In this document: positions 15,749 to 25,798 of the stretch, piece after piece
Numbering within the stretch: the stretch's first letter is position 1
How the letters are laid out: every line of letters starts with the position of its first letter
Source: Cyclobacteriaceae bacterium
Lineage (GTDB): Bacteria; Bacteroidota; Bacteroidia; Cytophagales; Cyclobacteriaceae
Length of the DNA stretch: 53,612 nt
NCBI GenBank assembly: GCA_026989535.1
Contig: JALSJD010000186.1
Coordinates: forward strand, 1-53,612
Direction of reading: 5' to 3'
The notes under the pieces: generated by a model
Seen by the model: the letters and a program-made list of their open reading frames with translations, nothing else
Told to the model about the DNA's origin: nothing
Databases searched by the model: none
Position numbers and translations under genes: made by a program

Positions 15749-16291
15749 CTAGTTTTTGAGTTTAATTTTCCCCATTATTTGTTGAGCCGTGGCCTGCCAT
15801 TTTTCTTGCAACGGCTTATCACAGCTAAAGTTAAACAGGTAGGTGGTTCCACCCGATAATCCATACATTAAATAAGTATATTTCCTAACAGTGTCTTGGT
15901 AATTATTATCAGGATAGATTAATGAGTTAAACTCGAAATATACAAATTGATGCCCGTTCACTTCTTTTAATCCTTTATCAATAAAGTTAACTTTATCATA
16001 AAGTTCTAGCAAACTGGCTTCGTAAAACTCGCCCATCATTGCCAGGTCTTTTTCTTGCCACTGCGTAAACGAGCGGTTTACACCAAAATCTACCAACCGG
16101 CTTGGGTCGGTATAGAGGGCTAATGGCACGCGGTACGATTGATACCTAATTCCCATATCCTCTTTGGTCATTGGTGTAAAATTTTCAGGAATGTATATGG
16201 TAACATCCTTATTCAACTTTACCTTAACAAGGGTTTCCGAACTAAAGCTTGCTAAACCCAGAACTACTAAAAACAACATCACTTTTTGCAT
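15749..16291 (-). CDS. Secreted protein of unknown function
   Basis: The 180-residue protein has a signal peptide (MQKVMLFLVVLGLASFSSE) and a single mature domain containing DVTIYIPENFTPMTKEDMG, a pattern of exported Bacteroidota proteins similar to PsbP-like/DUF1795-type folds (beta-sheet with a late helix; GLSGGTTYLFNFSCDKPLQE near the end). I do not assign a family firmly. It shares a divergent intergenic region of about 190 bp with mfd and precedes tadA directly. Confidence 0.6.
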   Translation of the reverse strand: MQKVMLFLVVLGLASFSSETLVKVKLNKDVTIYIPENFTPMTKEDMGIRYQSYRVPLALYTDPSRLVDFGVNRSFTQWQEKDLAMMGEFYEASLLELYDKVNFIDKGLKEVNGHQFVYFEFNSLIYPDNNYQDTVRKYTYLMYGLSGGTTYLFNFSCDKPLQEKWQATAQQIMGKIKLKN

Positions 16292-16483
16292 AAGATTATT
16301 AGGTTATACCCACAAATCTAATTCATGATGATAGAACCATACATATTTTTTCCTTCCTATTCCGAGGAAAGAAGAATCTTCTGCGCAAAAAAAGAAATTA
16401 TGGTGGACAATAAGGATTCTTGCTCCCAGAAGCATAAAATATTAGTTCCTGTTTTACTTACATTTGCAACTTTAAATTTGCAG

Positions 16484-19400
16484 ATGAAAATTACCGATTT
16501 TCTTACCCTTTACAAAAACAACAGCCTCGTATTAGGTGCGGCTGAGGCAATGAAGCCAAACCATACCTTTCGATTAAAACTAAAAGGCTTGGTGGGCAGT
16601 TTAGATGCCGTGGTGGCTGCTGCTGTTTATGGGCTAAATCATCAGAATTATTTATTTGTATTGCACGATAAAGAGGAGGCAGCCTACTTTTTTAACGACC
16701 TTCAAAACCTTTTGCAAAGCAAGGAAGTATTGTTTTTTCCAACTTCTTATAAACGCCCTTATCAATTTGATGAAACCGAGAATGCGAATATTTTGCAAAG
16801 GGCAGAAATACTAAATCGAATCAATAATAAAGCGGCTAGTGGGGAGCTTATTGTTACTTATCCCGAAGCACTAACCGAACGTGTAATTAATAAAAAAGCA
16901 TTACGCGAAAATACATTTACAGCCAAGGTAGGCGACCAAGTAGATGTAGCGTTTTTGGAGGAACTTTTGGTTACGTATGATTTTGATAAATCAGATTTTG
17001 TGTATGAGGCTGGTCAATTCTCTATTCGTGGAGGCATTGTAGATGTGTACTCCTATGCCCACGATTTACCTTATAGGCTTGAGTTTTTTGGCAACGAAAT
17101 TGAAAGTATAAGAACCTTTGACCCTGCCACACAATTATCCGAAAACAATTTAAAGTCGATTAACATTATACCCAATGTGCAAACTAAGCTAGTACTAGAG
17201 CAACGCCAATCCTTTTTTGATTTTGTACCCAAAAACACAAAATTATGGTTTAAAGATATGGCCTTAACTTACGATGTAGTTGATACATATTTTGAGAAAG
17301 CCACAGAGAACTTCGATCAGGTTTTAGAAGTAGCGGGGCAAACCAAAGTGGTTTTAGCACCTTCCGATTTGTTCGAATCCGCAGGCACATTAAAAAAGAG
17401 CATTCAAAACTTCCCAATTATTGAGTTTGGCAATCGGTTTAGCAAAGTAAGTGCCCAAGAAATTGAGTTTGAGGCAAAGCCACAGCAGTCTTTTAATAAA
17501 GACTTTGTTTTATTGGCAGATACCTTAGCTAAAAATGAGCATACAGGTTTAACCAATATAATCGCAGCCGAATCGCCCAAGCAACACGATCATTTGCAAA
17601 CTATTTTTGAAGAAGGACAACCTAATTTAACGTTTCATCCTTTAGCCATCGGGCTAAGAGCTGGGTTTGTGGATCCAATACTACAAATTGCCTGCTATAC
17701 CGATCATCAAATATTTGAGCGATTTCATAAGTATAAAGTCAAAGATAATTATTCAAAATCGAAGGCATTAACACTTAAAGAACTACGAACGCTTAACCCG
17801 GGTGATTATGTTACCCACATCGACTATGGCATTGGTCGGTTTGCCGGACTAAAAAAAGTGCAAGCAGGCACCCGAATGCAAGAGGCCGTTCGCCTAATTT
17901 ATAAGGATGATGACATTTTGTACGTCAGCATTCACTCCATTCATAAAATATCGAAATACAGTGGGCAAGAGGGCACTCCTCCTTCTATGAATAAGTTAGG
18001 CTCACCCGAATGGGAAACCAAGAAAAAGAAAGCACGCAAGCAAGTAGCCGATATTGCCCGAGATTTGATTAAGCTTTACGCCAAGCGCAAAAAAGTACCC
18101 GGTTTTGCTTTTTCTGCCGATACCTTTATGCAAGCAGAGTTGGAGTCTTCGTTTTTATACGAAGATACACCCGACCAGGCCAAAGCCACCCAAGATGTAA
18201 AAAATGATATGGAACTTACCCACCCAATGGACAGGTTGGTATGTGGAGATGTTGGTTTTGGCAAAACCGAAGTAGCTATTCGGGCTGCCTTTAAGGCGGT
18301 AGCAGATAGTAAGCAAGCAGCCATTCTGGTGCCAACTACTATTTTGGCTATGCAGCATTACCGCACCTTTAGCGAGCGAATGGCTAATTTGCCTGTTAAT
18401 ATTGAATACGTTAACCGATTTAAATCTCCTGCAAGCATCAAAAAAACGTTGGCTCGTGTGGCTTCAGGCGAAACCGATATTTTAATTGGCACGCATCGCA
18501 TTGTAAACAAGGATGTAAAGTTTAAAGACCTTGGCTTAATGGTAATTGATGAAGAGCAAAAGTTTGGTGTAAAAGTGAAGGAGAAGTTAAAAGAGCTACG
18601 GATAAATGTGGATTCACTAACCCTTACCGCAACACCCATTCCTCGTACACTCCACTTCTCTTTAATGGGAGCCCGAGATTTAAGTATAATTGCTACTCCT
18701 CCCCCAAACAGGCAACCTGTAACCACCGAAATTCATGCGTTTAATGAGGTATTTATACGTGATGCTATTTCGTTTGAATTGCGAAGAGGAGGCCAAGTGT
18801 TTTTTGTGCATAATCGTATTAAAGATATTGAAGCCATCGGTAATATAATACTAAAATTAGTACCTGATGCCCGCATTGGAGTGGCGCATGGCCAAATGGA
18901 AGGGCATAAGCTCGAAAAGCATATGATGCGCTTTATCGAGGGCGAGTACGATGTGCTGGTTTCCACTAATATTATTGAGTCGGGGCTCGATATCCCCAAT
19001 GCAAACACCATCATTATTAATCACGCCCACATGTTTGGCTTATCCGATTTGCACCAAATGCGAGGCAGGGTTGGCCGAAGTAATAAAAAAGCATTTTGCT
19101 ATTTATTGTCTCCACCAACTATTGGGCTTTCTACCGATGCCCGCAAAAGATTAAGCACACTGGAGGAGTTTAATGAATTAGGAGATGGATTTAAAGTGGC
19201 TATGCGCGATTTAGATATTCGTGGAGCCGGAAACTTGCTGGGTTCTGAACAGAGCGGATTTATCTCCGATTTAGGATTTGATATGTACCATAAAATTTTG
19301 GATGAAGCCATTCAGGATTTAAAAGAGACTGAGTTTAAGGAGTTGTTTGAAAAAGAACTAACCGAAACCGTGAGAGAACTAGTGGAAGATTGTGTAATCG

Positions 19401-19831
19401 AATCCGATTTAGAATTATTAATTCCTGAAGATTACGTTAAAAACATTACGGAACGCTTAAGCTTATATACGCAACTGGATAGCACCAAAGACCAAGAAGC
19501 ACTCGATAAGTTTGAGAAAGAAGTAGTGGATCGGTTTGGGCTTATGCCGCAGCCTGTTAAAGAATTACTTACCTCTGTTAAGCTACGTTGGCTAGCCGAA
19601 AAGCTGGGGTTTGAAAAAGTGGTGCTTAAAAACGGAAAATTAAAAGGCTATTTTGTACCTCAAGAAAAAGAAGCTTATTATACTGGACCTGTTTTTGGCA
19701 AGGTACTAGCCTTTGTACAGCAGCATCCTAAAAAATGCCAAATGAAAGAATTTAAAGGAAAGCTTATGCTAACTATTCAAGAAATTGAAACCGTAGAAGC
19801 TGGAAGATTAGTTTTGAAAGCTATTTTATAA
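16484..19831 (+). CDS. mfd: Transcription-repair coupling factor Mfd
   Basis: This 1115-residue ATP-dependent translocase removes RNA polymerase stalled at DNA lesions and recruits UvrA. I start at the ATG at 16484 (MKITDFLTLYKNN); the frame is open from 16325 but those 53 residues are atypical. The order is UvrB-like N-terminal domain (YAGQFSIRGGIVDVY region, GNEIESIRTFDP), RNA-polymerase interacting domain (GDYVTHIDYGIGRFAGL), then helicase motifs: Walker A CGDVGFGKTEVA, DEEQ (MVIDEEQKFGV), SLTLTATPIPRT, VSTNIIESGLDIP and MRGRVGRS. The TRCF C-terminal domain follows. It is monocistronic with a strong terminator. Confidence 0.96.
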   Translation: MKITDFLTLYKNNSLVLGAAEAMKPNHTFRLKLKGLVGSLDAVVAAAVYGLNHQNYLFVLHDKEEAAYFFNDLQNLLQSKEVLFFPTSYKRPYQFDETENANILQRAEILNRINNKAASGELIVTYPEALTERVINKKALRENTFTAKVGDQVDVAFLEELLVTYDFDKSDFVYEAGQFSIRGGIVDVYSYAHDLPYRLEFFGNEIESIRTFDPATQLSENNLKSINIIPNVQTKLVLEQRQSFFDFVPKNTKLWFKDMALTYDVVDTYFEKATENFDQVLEVAGQTKVVLAPSDLFESAGTLKKSIQNFPIIEFGNRFSKVSAQEIEFEAKPQQSFNKDFVLLADTLAKNEHTGLTNIIAAESPKQHDHLQTIFEEGQPNLTFHPLAIGLRAGFVDPILQIACYTDHQIFERFHKYKVKDNYSKSKALTLKELRTLNPGDYVTHIDYGIGRFAGLKKVQAGTRMQEAVRLIYKDDDILYVSIHSIHKISKYSGQEGTPPSMNKLGSPEWETKKKKARKQVADIARDLIKLYAKRKKVPGFAFSADTFMQAELESSFLYEDTPDQAKATQDVKNDMELTHPMDRLVCGDVGFGKTEVAIRAAFKAVADSKQAAILVPTTILAMQHYRTFSERMANLPVNIEYVNRFKSPASIKKTLARVASGETDILIGTHRIVNKDVKFKDLGLMVIDEEQKFGVKVKEKLKELRINVDSLTLTATPIPRTLHFSLMGARDLSIIATPPPNRQPVTTEIHAFNEVFIRDAISFELRRGGQVFFVHNRIKDIEAIGNIILKLVPDARIGVAHGQMEGHKLEKHMMRFIEGEYDVLVSTNIIESGLDIPNANTIIINHAHMFGLSDLHQMRGRVGRSNKKAFCYLLSPPTIGLSTDARKRLSTLEEFNELGDGFKVAMRDLDIRGAGNLLGSEQSGFISDLGFDMYHKILDEAIQDLKETEFKELFEKELTETVRELVEDCVIESDLELLIPEDYVKNITERLSLYTQLDSTKDQEALDKFEKEVVDRFGLMPQPVKELLTSVKLRWLAEKLGFEKVVLKNGKLKGYFVPQEKEAYYTGPVFGKVLAFVQQHPKKCQMKEFKGKLMLTIQEIETVEAGRLVLKAIL

Positions 19832-19869
19832 CAATAAAAAAAGCCCTCATTTGAGGGCTTTTTTTATTG
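19832..19869. terminator. Bidirectional terminator between mfd and the gene at 19883
   Basis: An 18-bp perfect stem (CAATAAAAAAAGCCCTCA and its complement) with a 2-nt centre has an A-run before and a T-run after the GC stem. It lies directly after the mfd stop and 14 bp from the stop of the convergent gene, so it can serve both. Confidence 0.9.
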
Positions 19870-19882
19870 TATGATTTTAAAA

Positions 19883-20635
19883 TTATACTTTAGGAGCCTC
19901 TCTCAATTTATTGGTAATCACAGTTCTTCGTTCTCTATGACCGCAGTAAGAGCATTTGTAATAATTTAATAACTCTCCTTCTTGTTCAACAGTTGCCGTT
20001 CTTATAATCTCTTCATTCTCAACCCTTAGTGTTCTGTATCCACAAGATGGGCACTCAACCGCAAGTGAAGAACCATCGTATTTCTCAATTTTTTTGTAGC
20101 CTGTTTCTTCATCTAACCACACATCATAATCTACTGCATGCATGGCTTCTTCTTCTATTTGCTCATTAGTAAGGTATTCATCCTCCTCATCCTCACTAAC
20201 CAATTTCATTTTATTGCCATTCTCAGGGTTTACCCTTGGCTTATGACGAAGTTTGTTTAGTCTCTTTTCAACAAGGAAAGGATAATACACCTTAATTAAG
20301 CTATTAAAGATAAGGGCAAAAATGGTTGTAAAACTAGCTGTTACAAATAGCCTTACAAACAAGTAAATCATTGCCTCTTTTACGGTTTCAGGAAAAGAAA
20401 CGTTTAGCCATAGCCCAATACCAATGGTAACTATCAACATGCTCTGCCAAAACATATTAATTTCATTATCATTTATATAATCATGTTTTTCTTTTGGGTC
20501 GCTGGTGGTTGCTCTTTTAAAGAAATAATAAAGGGATATTGATATGCCTACTACTATAATTACGATTGATGCCCTTGTAATCCAAACGTTCCATATTTCA
20601 AGGAAGTCAAGGTAAGGTTGATTGTACTCGTCCAT
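19883..20635 (-). CDS. Membrane protein with C-terminal zinc ribbon
   Basis: The 250-residue protein has an N-terminal membrane part with three or four helices (about 18-40, 63-80, 86-112) and a cytoplasmic acidic region (VSEDEEDEYLTNEQIEEE). The C-terminal zinc ribbon has four cysteines: CPSCGYRTL and, 30 residues on, YYKCSYCGHRE. This arrangement is found in uncharacterised Bacteroidota proteins; the ribbon probably serves protein or nucleic-acid contacts. It is convergent with mfd and expressed from the 20636-21120 side. No function is known to me. Confidence 0.7.
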   Translation of the reverse strand: MDEYNQPYLDFLEIWNVWITRASIVIIVVGISISLYYFFKRATTSDPKEKHDYINDNEINMFWQSMLIVTIGIGLWLNVSFPETVKEAMIYLFVRLFVTASFTTIFALIFNSLIKVYYPFLVEKRLNKLRHKPRVNPENGNKMKLVSEDEEDEYLTNEQIEEEAMHAVDYDVWLDEETGYKKIEKYDGSSLAVECPSCGYRTLRVENEEIIRTATVEQEGELLNYYKCSYCGHRERRTVITNKLREAPKV

Positions 20636-21120
20636 TTCTTATTTTTCTAGGTTTTTGTTATTGTGTTCGCAAATATTAAAAAATAAAGCACAATTTATGC
20701 AAATACTACGTAGGAAAAAAACAGAATTCATTAAAATGTTAAAAAACACTGATTAAAATGTGATTAATCCCCTACTTATGGCCTTTAGCCTAGCACTTTA
20801 ATGGTCACTTTTGTAATTCCTTGATTAATAAAATCTAATTTTTTTGCAGCCGATTTAGAGAGGTCGATGATGCGTCCTTTTGCAAACTTTGGGTAAAATC
20901 CTTAAATTTAAGATCCATTGTTTTTTCGGTTTTGAAACCCTAAGATTCACTCTTTAGCCTGTTTCTGTGAAAGGTAAAATTAATTGACATAATAAGAGGC
21001 AATTCCTTGCGTTTGTAACTTTTTCCATCACCAATTAGTTTTAATATTTATAAATTTTAATACGATAAGTATGGCAAAAGCCATTAGTTTTGTGCGGCAA
21101 ATAAATGTCCTTATTTGCCT
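20636..21120. other. Intergenic region with a degraded dispersed repeat
   Basis: I see no gene in these 485 bases. Positions 20921-20983 (TTTTTTCGGTTTTGAAACCC, CTGTTTCTGTGAAAGGT) match the right portion of the inverted-repeat element at 31747-32010, whose corresponding part is 31936-31998; the left end is missing or decayed here. A TAGTTTTG box (21085-21092), 29 bp before the guaB ATG, fits the Bacteroidota -7 element, but no clear -33 box precedes it. Confidence 0.5.
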
Positions 21121-22590
21121 ATGTCACTCGACTCCACAAAATTCCTTTTTGAAGCACTCACGTACGATGACGTGCTCTTATTACCTCGCTACTCCGAAAT
21201 TTTGCCAAGAGAAGTTTCTACAAAAACACAGCTTAGTAAAAATATCACCTTAAATGTTCCTTTTGCTTCTGCGGCAATGGATACTGTTTCTGAAGCCGAA
21301 ATGGCTATTTCGATGGCGCTCGAAGGGGGCATTGCTTTTATTCATAAAAATATGACGATGGAGGCGCAGGCAGCCCAAGTACGAAAAGTAAAACGCTCGC
21401 AAAGCGGAATGATCCTAGACCCCATAACACTACCTAAAGAGGCCACTATTGGCGAAGCCAATAAAATAATGCGCGAAAATAAAATTGGAGGCATTCCTAT
21501 TATAGATAAGGAAGGTGTTTTAATTGGAATAATTACCAACCGAGACCTTCGATTTTTAACCGATATGAAGCAGGAAGTGGGAGCTGTAATGACCAAAGAA
21601 AATATTATTACCGTTAAAGAAGGCGTTGAATTGGCCGCAGCAGAAAAAGTGCTCATGCAGCATAAAATAGAAAAACTGCCCATAATAAACGAAAAAGGTG
21701 TTTTAACAGGGTTGGTTACTTATAAAGATATTTTAAAGAAACAAGACAGACCAAATGCGTGCAAAGATGAATTTGGGAGGTTAAGAACAGGAGCCGCAGT
21801 AGGTGTTACCCCCGATTTAATGGCCCGTGTTAAAAAATTAGTGGAAGCGGGAGTGGATGTGGTAAGTATCGATACTGCCCACGGCCACTCCAAAGGCGTA
21901 ATTGAAGCCTGCAAACAAGTAAAGAAGGTATTTCCATCCATTGATGTAATTGTAGGCAATATTGCTACTGCAGAAGCGGCTGTAGCTTTGGCTGATGCGG
22001 GTGCCGATGCCGTTAAAGTAGGCGTTGGCCCTGGCAGCATTTGTACTACTCGCGTAGTGGCAGGTGTGGGTATGCCTCAACTTTCGGCTGTTATCGAAGC
22101 GGCTAATGCCCTTAAAGGAAGAAACGTACCGGTGATTGCCGATGGTGGCATTCGTTTTTCGGGCGATGTGGTAAAAGCTTTGGCTGGTGGGGCTAGTTCG
22201 GTAATGGTAGGCTCTATGTTGGCTGGCACAGAAGAGGCTCCAGGAGAGGTAATCATCTTTGAAGGAAGAAAGTATAAATCGTACAGAGGAATGGGCTCGA
22301 TTGAAGCCATGGAAGATGGCTCTAAAGATCGCTATTTTCAAGATGTAGAAGAAGATGTGAAAAAGCTTGTGCCTGAGGGAATCGTAGGCAGAGTGCCTTA
22401 TAAAGGAACTGCTTCCGAAGTAATTTTTCAACTAGTGGGTGGGCTTAAAGCTGGCATGGGGTATTGTGGCTCACCTGATTTAGAAGAGCTTAAGAATTCT
22501 AAATTTGTAAAAATTACCAATGCAGGTATGCTCGAAAGCCATCCGCATGATATTAGTATAACGAGAGAAGCACCTAATTATAGTAGGTAA
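21121..22590 (+). CDS. guaB: IMP dehydrogenase
   Basis: GuaB converts IMP and NAD+ to XMP, the first committed step of GMP synthesis, in the cytoplasm. I use the ATG at 21121 ([20 protein letters not shown]; 489 aa) and not the TTG two codons upstream. The catalytic cysteine is Cys308 in [15 protein letters not shown]. Two CBS domains occupy about residues 95-205 ([39 protein letters not shown]), inserted in the TIM barrel as usual. The active-site flap motif RYFQ and the GMGSIEAM loop are present. It is monocistronic as far as visible. Confidence 0.96.
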   Translation: MSLDSTKFLFEALTYDDVLLLPRYSEILPREVSTKTQLSKNITLNVPFASAAMDTVSEAEMAISMALEGGIAFIHKNMTMEAQAAQVRKVKRSQSGMILDPITLPKEATIGEANKIMRENKIGGIPIIDKEGVLIGIITNRDLRFLTDMKQEVGAVMTKENIITVKEGVELAAAEKVLMQHKIEKLPIINEKGVLTGLVTYKDILKKQDRPNACKDEFGRLRTGAAVGVTPDLMARVKKLVEAGVDVVSIDTAHGHSKGVIEACKQVKKVFPSIDVIVGNIATAEAAVALADAGADAVKVGVGPGSICTTRVVAGVGMPQLSAVIEAANALKGRNVPVIADGGIRFSGDVVKALAGGASSVMVGSMLAGTEEAPGEVIIFEGRKYKSYRGMGSIEAMEDGSKDRYFQDVEEDVKKLVPEGIVGRVPYKGTASEVIFQLVGGLKAGMGYCGSPDLEELKNSKFVKITNAGMLESHPHDISITREAPNYSR

Positions 22591-22733
22591 GATCTCTGTC
22601 AAAAATCAGGTTAGATCGGACGGTAGTCAGATCGGTGTCATTTTTTTGGCCTGAGACGATCGGCCGACCTTGAAGTGCCTTGAACTTTAAAATGGCGTTT
22701 ATCTAGAACCTTAGTTATATAAGAGGTTTTTAG

Positions 22734-22741
22734 TACATTTG
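22734..22741 (+). promoter_or_regulatory. Probable -7 promoter box (TACATTTG)
   Basis: TACATTTG matches the Bacteroidota -7 consensus TAnnTTTG and lies 43 bp before the TTG start of the SpoIIE-type gene. A TTAG at 22711-22714, 19 bp upstream, could stand in for the -33 TTTG. Confidence 0.4.
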
Positions 22742-22784
22742 GGATGATTTTTGTGGGGAGCTCCTGCAACTAACCAATTAACGT

Positions 22785-24809
22785 TTGTCTAAAAAACTAA
22801 TAGCCCAAATTGCACTAGGAATATCTATTATGGCTTGGCTGTCCTTGTCGGTAGTAGATATAACCAATCAGTTTAGTGCTGGAAACAATATAGACTCAGG
22901 TTTTCACGACAGGCTACCCAACTTTCTTTTTTTAATTTATGTAATTGCTCTTTTTACCTTTTATAAAGCAAGGGTAGCAGTAGCCGACAGGCTCAATTTA
23001 ATTGAGCTTTTGTGGAGAATATTTGTAACTGGTATGCTAACCACCGTAGTATCTCTAGGTATTAGGTCGCTAGACTTAGTTTTTGGGGGTACACAACTTA
23101 TAAAAAATGTGCTGGTGGTCGATTTTTTGTTTTTAATAAACCTTGGGTTATTAACCGCCTTTTTAATAGCCACTTTTGTGGTATGGAAAAGGCTCATCCT
23201 TTATCAAAAAAACAAAAGGTTATTAGTCTCGTGGAGCATTTTTGAGTACATCCTCTTCGGAAGCATTTTGCTTGATTTTGCCTACATACCAGGCAAAGAG
23301 TATTTTCAAATTATAGTAGTAGCCATGGGCTTAATCGTTTCGGTTAATATGAAATGGGTGGCTTTTTTAAGCTTTAAGCAAAAATGGAAAAGCATTTTAC
23401 TGCTCTTATTAACACTTTTATACCTTATCTATTTTTATATGAACTTGGCCTCGTACCGTAATTCGTACGAATTCTTATCAATCCTCTCCAATAGTATGTT
23501 TATAAGGTCTGCCTTTGTGTTTACATCGTCATACGCCATTTTTTCATTACTTGTTATTGTGTTTAACCTGCCTACCACTTCGGTTTTTGAACAAAAACTA
23601 AAAGAGGTGGTTAATTTTCAACGAATAAGCCAATCTATTCAAACCGAAAAAAATGAAGAGCAAGTACTGGAGATTTTACTCGAAAGTGCCGTTAGAACCG
23701 TAGAAGCAACGGCAGCATGGATAGAAGTAAAATCAACAGATAAATTATTTTTAGATAAGATTTCGGCAGATAAAGTGCATTCTGTAAAATCAGATTTTTC
23801 TGCAGCCGGCTTAAGTTTTAGGCAAAAAATTCAATCGAACGAAAATAAAAAGACAGGCGTATATGGTAAAGTTCGAGTGGAAGAATATCGATCGGTAGCC
23901 TACTTTCCAATTTGGGTAAACGATGTACAAGAAGGCATGCTTTATCTATTAAAAGATGTACGCGATGGGTTTAGTAAAGAATTGTTGGAGATAATAGAAA
24001 CGTTTACAAACCAGGCAGGTATTTCAATCGCCAACTTTAGAATGTTAAACGAAGCCATTGCAACCGAACGGTATAAAGAGGAATTGAAAATTGCCAAGCA
24101 GGTTCAGGCTAAATTATTGCCTGTTGCGCTAGCATCTAATAACCACTTTAACATTAGCTCCTTTACGATGGCAGCGGATGAAGTGGGTGGAGATTATTAT
24201 GACAGCTATAAAATTAGTGAGTCAAAAACAGCGTTAATAATAGCCGATGTAAGTGGCAAGGGAACTTCTGCGGCCTTTCATATGGCACAAATGAAAGGGG
24301 TATTTTTGGCCTTAAGCCAAATGGATGTTTCGCCTACAGAGTTTGTGGAAAGATCGAACCTTGCCATTAGCTTGGGGCTCGATAAAACCTCTTTTGTAAC
24401 TATTTCGTATTTTGTAATAGATACTACTTTTAAAACCATTGTGTTTGCTCGAGCGGGTCATGTGCCTTCCATCTATTATTCGGCTTCAGAAAAAACAGCT
24501 TCTTATTTTAAAAACAAAGGGTTGGGGCTTGGCATTATCCGTAGTGCTAACTTTAAAGAGCATGTTCAGCAAACATCTATTACATACCAACCTGGAGATG
24601 TGCTGGTATTATACACAGATGGCATAACAGAAGCCCAAAATAAACACCAAGAAGAGTTTGGTTACGACAGGCTGCTTCGGTTGGTTGAAGAACATAGTAC
24701 TAAAGATGACAGCATCATTCAAGAAAAAATAATAGAAGCAGTGTATGCTTTTTGCGATAACGAATTACTAGAGGACGATTACTCACTGGTAGTTGTAAAA
24801 TTTAAATAA
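22785..24809 (+). CDS. Membrane GAF-domain PP2C (SpoIIE/RsbU-type) serine phosphatase
   Basis: The 674-residue protein uses a TTG start (MSKKLIAQIALG); the next ATG in frame would remove most of the first membrane helix. It has about eight membrane helices (residues 4-265), a GAF-like sensory domain (about 280-430) and a C-terminal PP2C-type phosphatase with DEVGGDYYD, ADVSGKGTSAA and YTDGITEAQN, whose aspartates bind the metals. In partner-switching systems such phosphatases dephosphorylate the STAS antagonist encoded next. It is the first gene of a three-gene operon. Confidence 0.88.
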   Translation: MSKKLIAQIALGISIMAWLSLSVVDITNQFSAGNNIDSGFHDRLPNFLFLIYVIALFTFYKARVAVADRLNLIELLWRIFVTGMLTTVVSLGIRSLDLVFGGTQLIKNVLVVDFLFLINLGLLTAFLIATFVVWKRLILYQKNKRLLVSWSIFEYILFGSILLDFAYIPGKEYFQIIVVAMGLIVSVNMKWVAFLSFKQKWKSILLLLLTLLYLIYFYMNLASYRNSYEFLSILSNSMFIRSAFVFTSSYAIFSLLVIVFNLPTTSVFEQKLKEVVNFQRISQSIQTEKNEEQVLEILLESAVRTVEATAAWIEVKSTDKLFLDKISADKVHSVKSDFSAAGLSFRQKIQSNENKKTGVYGKVRVEEYRSVAYFPIWVNDVQEGMLYLLKDVRDGFSKELLEIIETFTNQAGISIANFRMLNEAIATERYKEELKIAKQVQAKLLPVALASNNHFNISSFTMAADEVGGDYYDSYKISESKTALIIADVSGKGTSAAFHMAQMKGVFLALSQMDVSPTEFVERSNLAISLGLDKTSFVTISYFVIDTTFKTIVFARAGHVPSIYYSASEKTASYFKNKGLGLGIIRSANFKEHVQQTSITYQPGDVLVLYTDGITEAQNKHQEEFGYDRLLRLVEEHSTKDDSIIQEKIIEAVYAFCDNELLEDDYSLVVVKFK

Positions 24810-24810
24810 A

Positions 24811-25155
24811 ATGGTAGATATAGAAACGTATATTAAAGATAATGTAGCACTTATTGTAATTAATGGTGATGTAGATGCAAGCTCCTCTATTTATTTAGAT
24901 GAAAGCCTTAACAACCAACTTACAAAAAAAGAGTATAATGTAGTAGTAGATTGTAGCGAGTTGCACTACATTTCTTCGGCAGGGCTTGGTGTTTTTATGT
25001 CGTACATCGAAGAATTTAAAGGAACGAATCAAAAATTTGTGCTTTTTGGGTTAAGCAAAAAAGTAAGAAATGTATTTGAGATGCTTGGCCTAGATCAGCT
25101 TATGACCTTAGTAGAAACCAAAGAAGAGGCCCTTGTATTTGTAAATGAAAACTAG
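24811..25155 (+). CDS. STAS-domain anti-sigma factor antagonist
   Basis: The 114-residue protein has one STAS domain. The regulatory serine lies in DCSELHYISSAGLGVFM, the usual site phosphorylated by an RsbW-like kinase and dephosphorylated by an SpoIIE/RsbU-type phosphatase. Its ATG lies one base after the phosphatase stop and its end overlaps the ATPase gene by 11 bp, so all three are tightly coupled. In the unphosphorylated form it should capture the kinase and release that kinase's target, which is not encoded here. Confidence 0.9.
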   Translation: MVDIETYIKDNVALIVINGDVDASSSIYLDESLNNQLTKKEYNVVVDCSELHYISSAGLGVFMSYIEEFKGTNQKFVLFGLSKKVRNVFEMLGLDQLMTLVETKEEALVFVNEN

Positions 25156-25552
25156 CATTCAAATATATTGCAATAGAAAAAATTTGGCGGAAGTGAGAGA
25201 ATTTATTGCCTCTTCCTTAGCGGAAACACCTCTTTCTGAAATTGAGGTAAATGCGTTAATTCTTGCAGTAGATGAGGTTTGTGCCAATGTAATTATACAC
25301 TCAGCTGCCTGCGATGGCCATAAAAAACTAGATGTATTTGTTGATTTAAAAACCAATAATATTGTTTTTGAGGTAATAGATACTGGGCGGGGTTATGATT
25401 TGAGCAAGCATAAAATGCCAGAATTAGACGAAATAATTAAAGCAAAGAAAAAAGGAGGGGTTGGCTTAATGTTGGTTCATAAAATAATGGATAAAATAGA
25501 TTTTATTCCGAGTAATAATGGCAATATTATTCGTTTAATTAAGCACATTTAA
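25145..25552 (+). CDS. RsbW-like HATPase (anti-sigma factor kinase)
   Basis: The 135-residue protein is a stand-alone GHKL ATPase: N-box VDEVCANVIIHSA, G1 box VIDTGRGYDL and G2 box GGVGLMLVHKIMDK. Length and motifs fit RsbW/SpoIIAB kinases that phosphorylate the STAS antagonist and bind a partner. Its start lies inside the STAS gene (11-bp overlap). No sigma factor or alternative target is encoded nearby, so the output of the switch is unknown; it could act on a distant sigma factor or on a non-sigma partner as in other phyla. Confidence 0.88.
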   Translation: MKTSIQIYCNRKNLAEVREFIASSLAETPLSEIEVNALILAVDEVCANVIIHSAACDGHKKLDVFVDLKTNNIVFEVIDTGRGYDLSKHKMPELDEIIKAKKKGGVGLMLVHKIMDKIDFIPSNNGNIIRLIKHI

Positions 25553-25661
25553 TTCCCTCTTAATCTTCGTTGCACCTAACCTGCATTATTCATGAATAAT
25601 TCCATCGTAACTCATTCAGCCGAAAAAACATAACCACCAAGACAGAAGGACTCAAAGAACC

Positions 25662-25693
25662 ACTCCTTGGCTTGTGTCCTCACATGCCAATTT
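25662..25693 (+). repeat. Direct repeat flanking the DUF5686 gene (left copy)
   Basis: A 32-bp sequence beginning ACTCCTTGGCTTGTGTCCTC recurs at 27734-27765 in the same orientation with 30 identical bases, so the two copies flank gene 25799-27718. The nearby CCACCAAGACAGAAGGA (from 25634) belongs to a commonly dispersed motif class. Confidence 0.55.
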
Positions 25694-25798
25694 AACAAAC
25701 CTGTTGTCTGCTATTAATAAAACACCTTTTTTATATTATAGAATTTAGTACTATTGGCTTAATTATTGTTTTGGTCAACAAGTTGCCAAAACCCTATA

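Noticed and set aside
16325-16483. Upstream extension of mfd
   Set aside because: The 53 residues have no similarity to Mfd N-termini that I know, and the ATG at 16484 gives the standard start of the protein.
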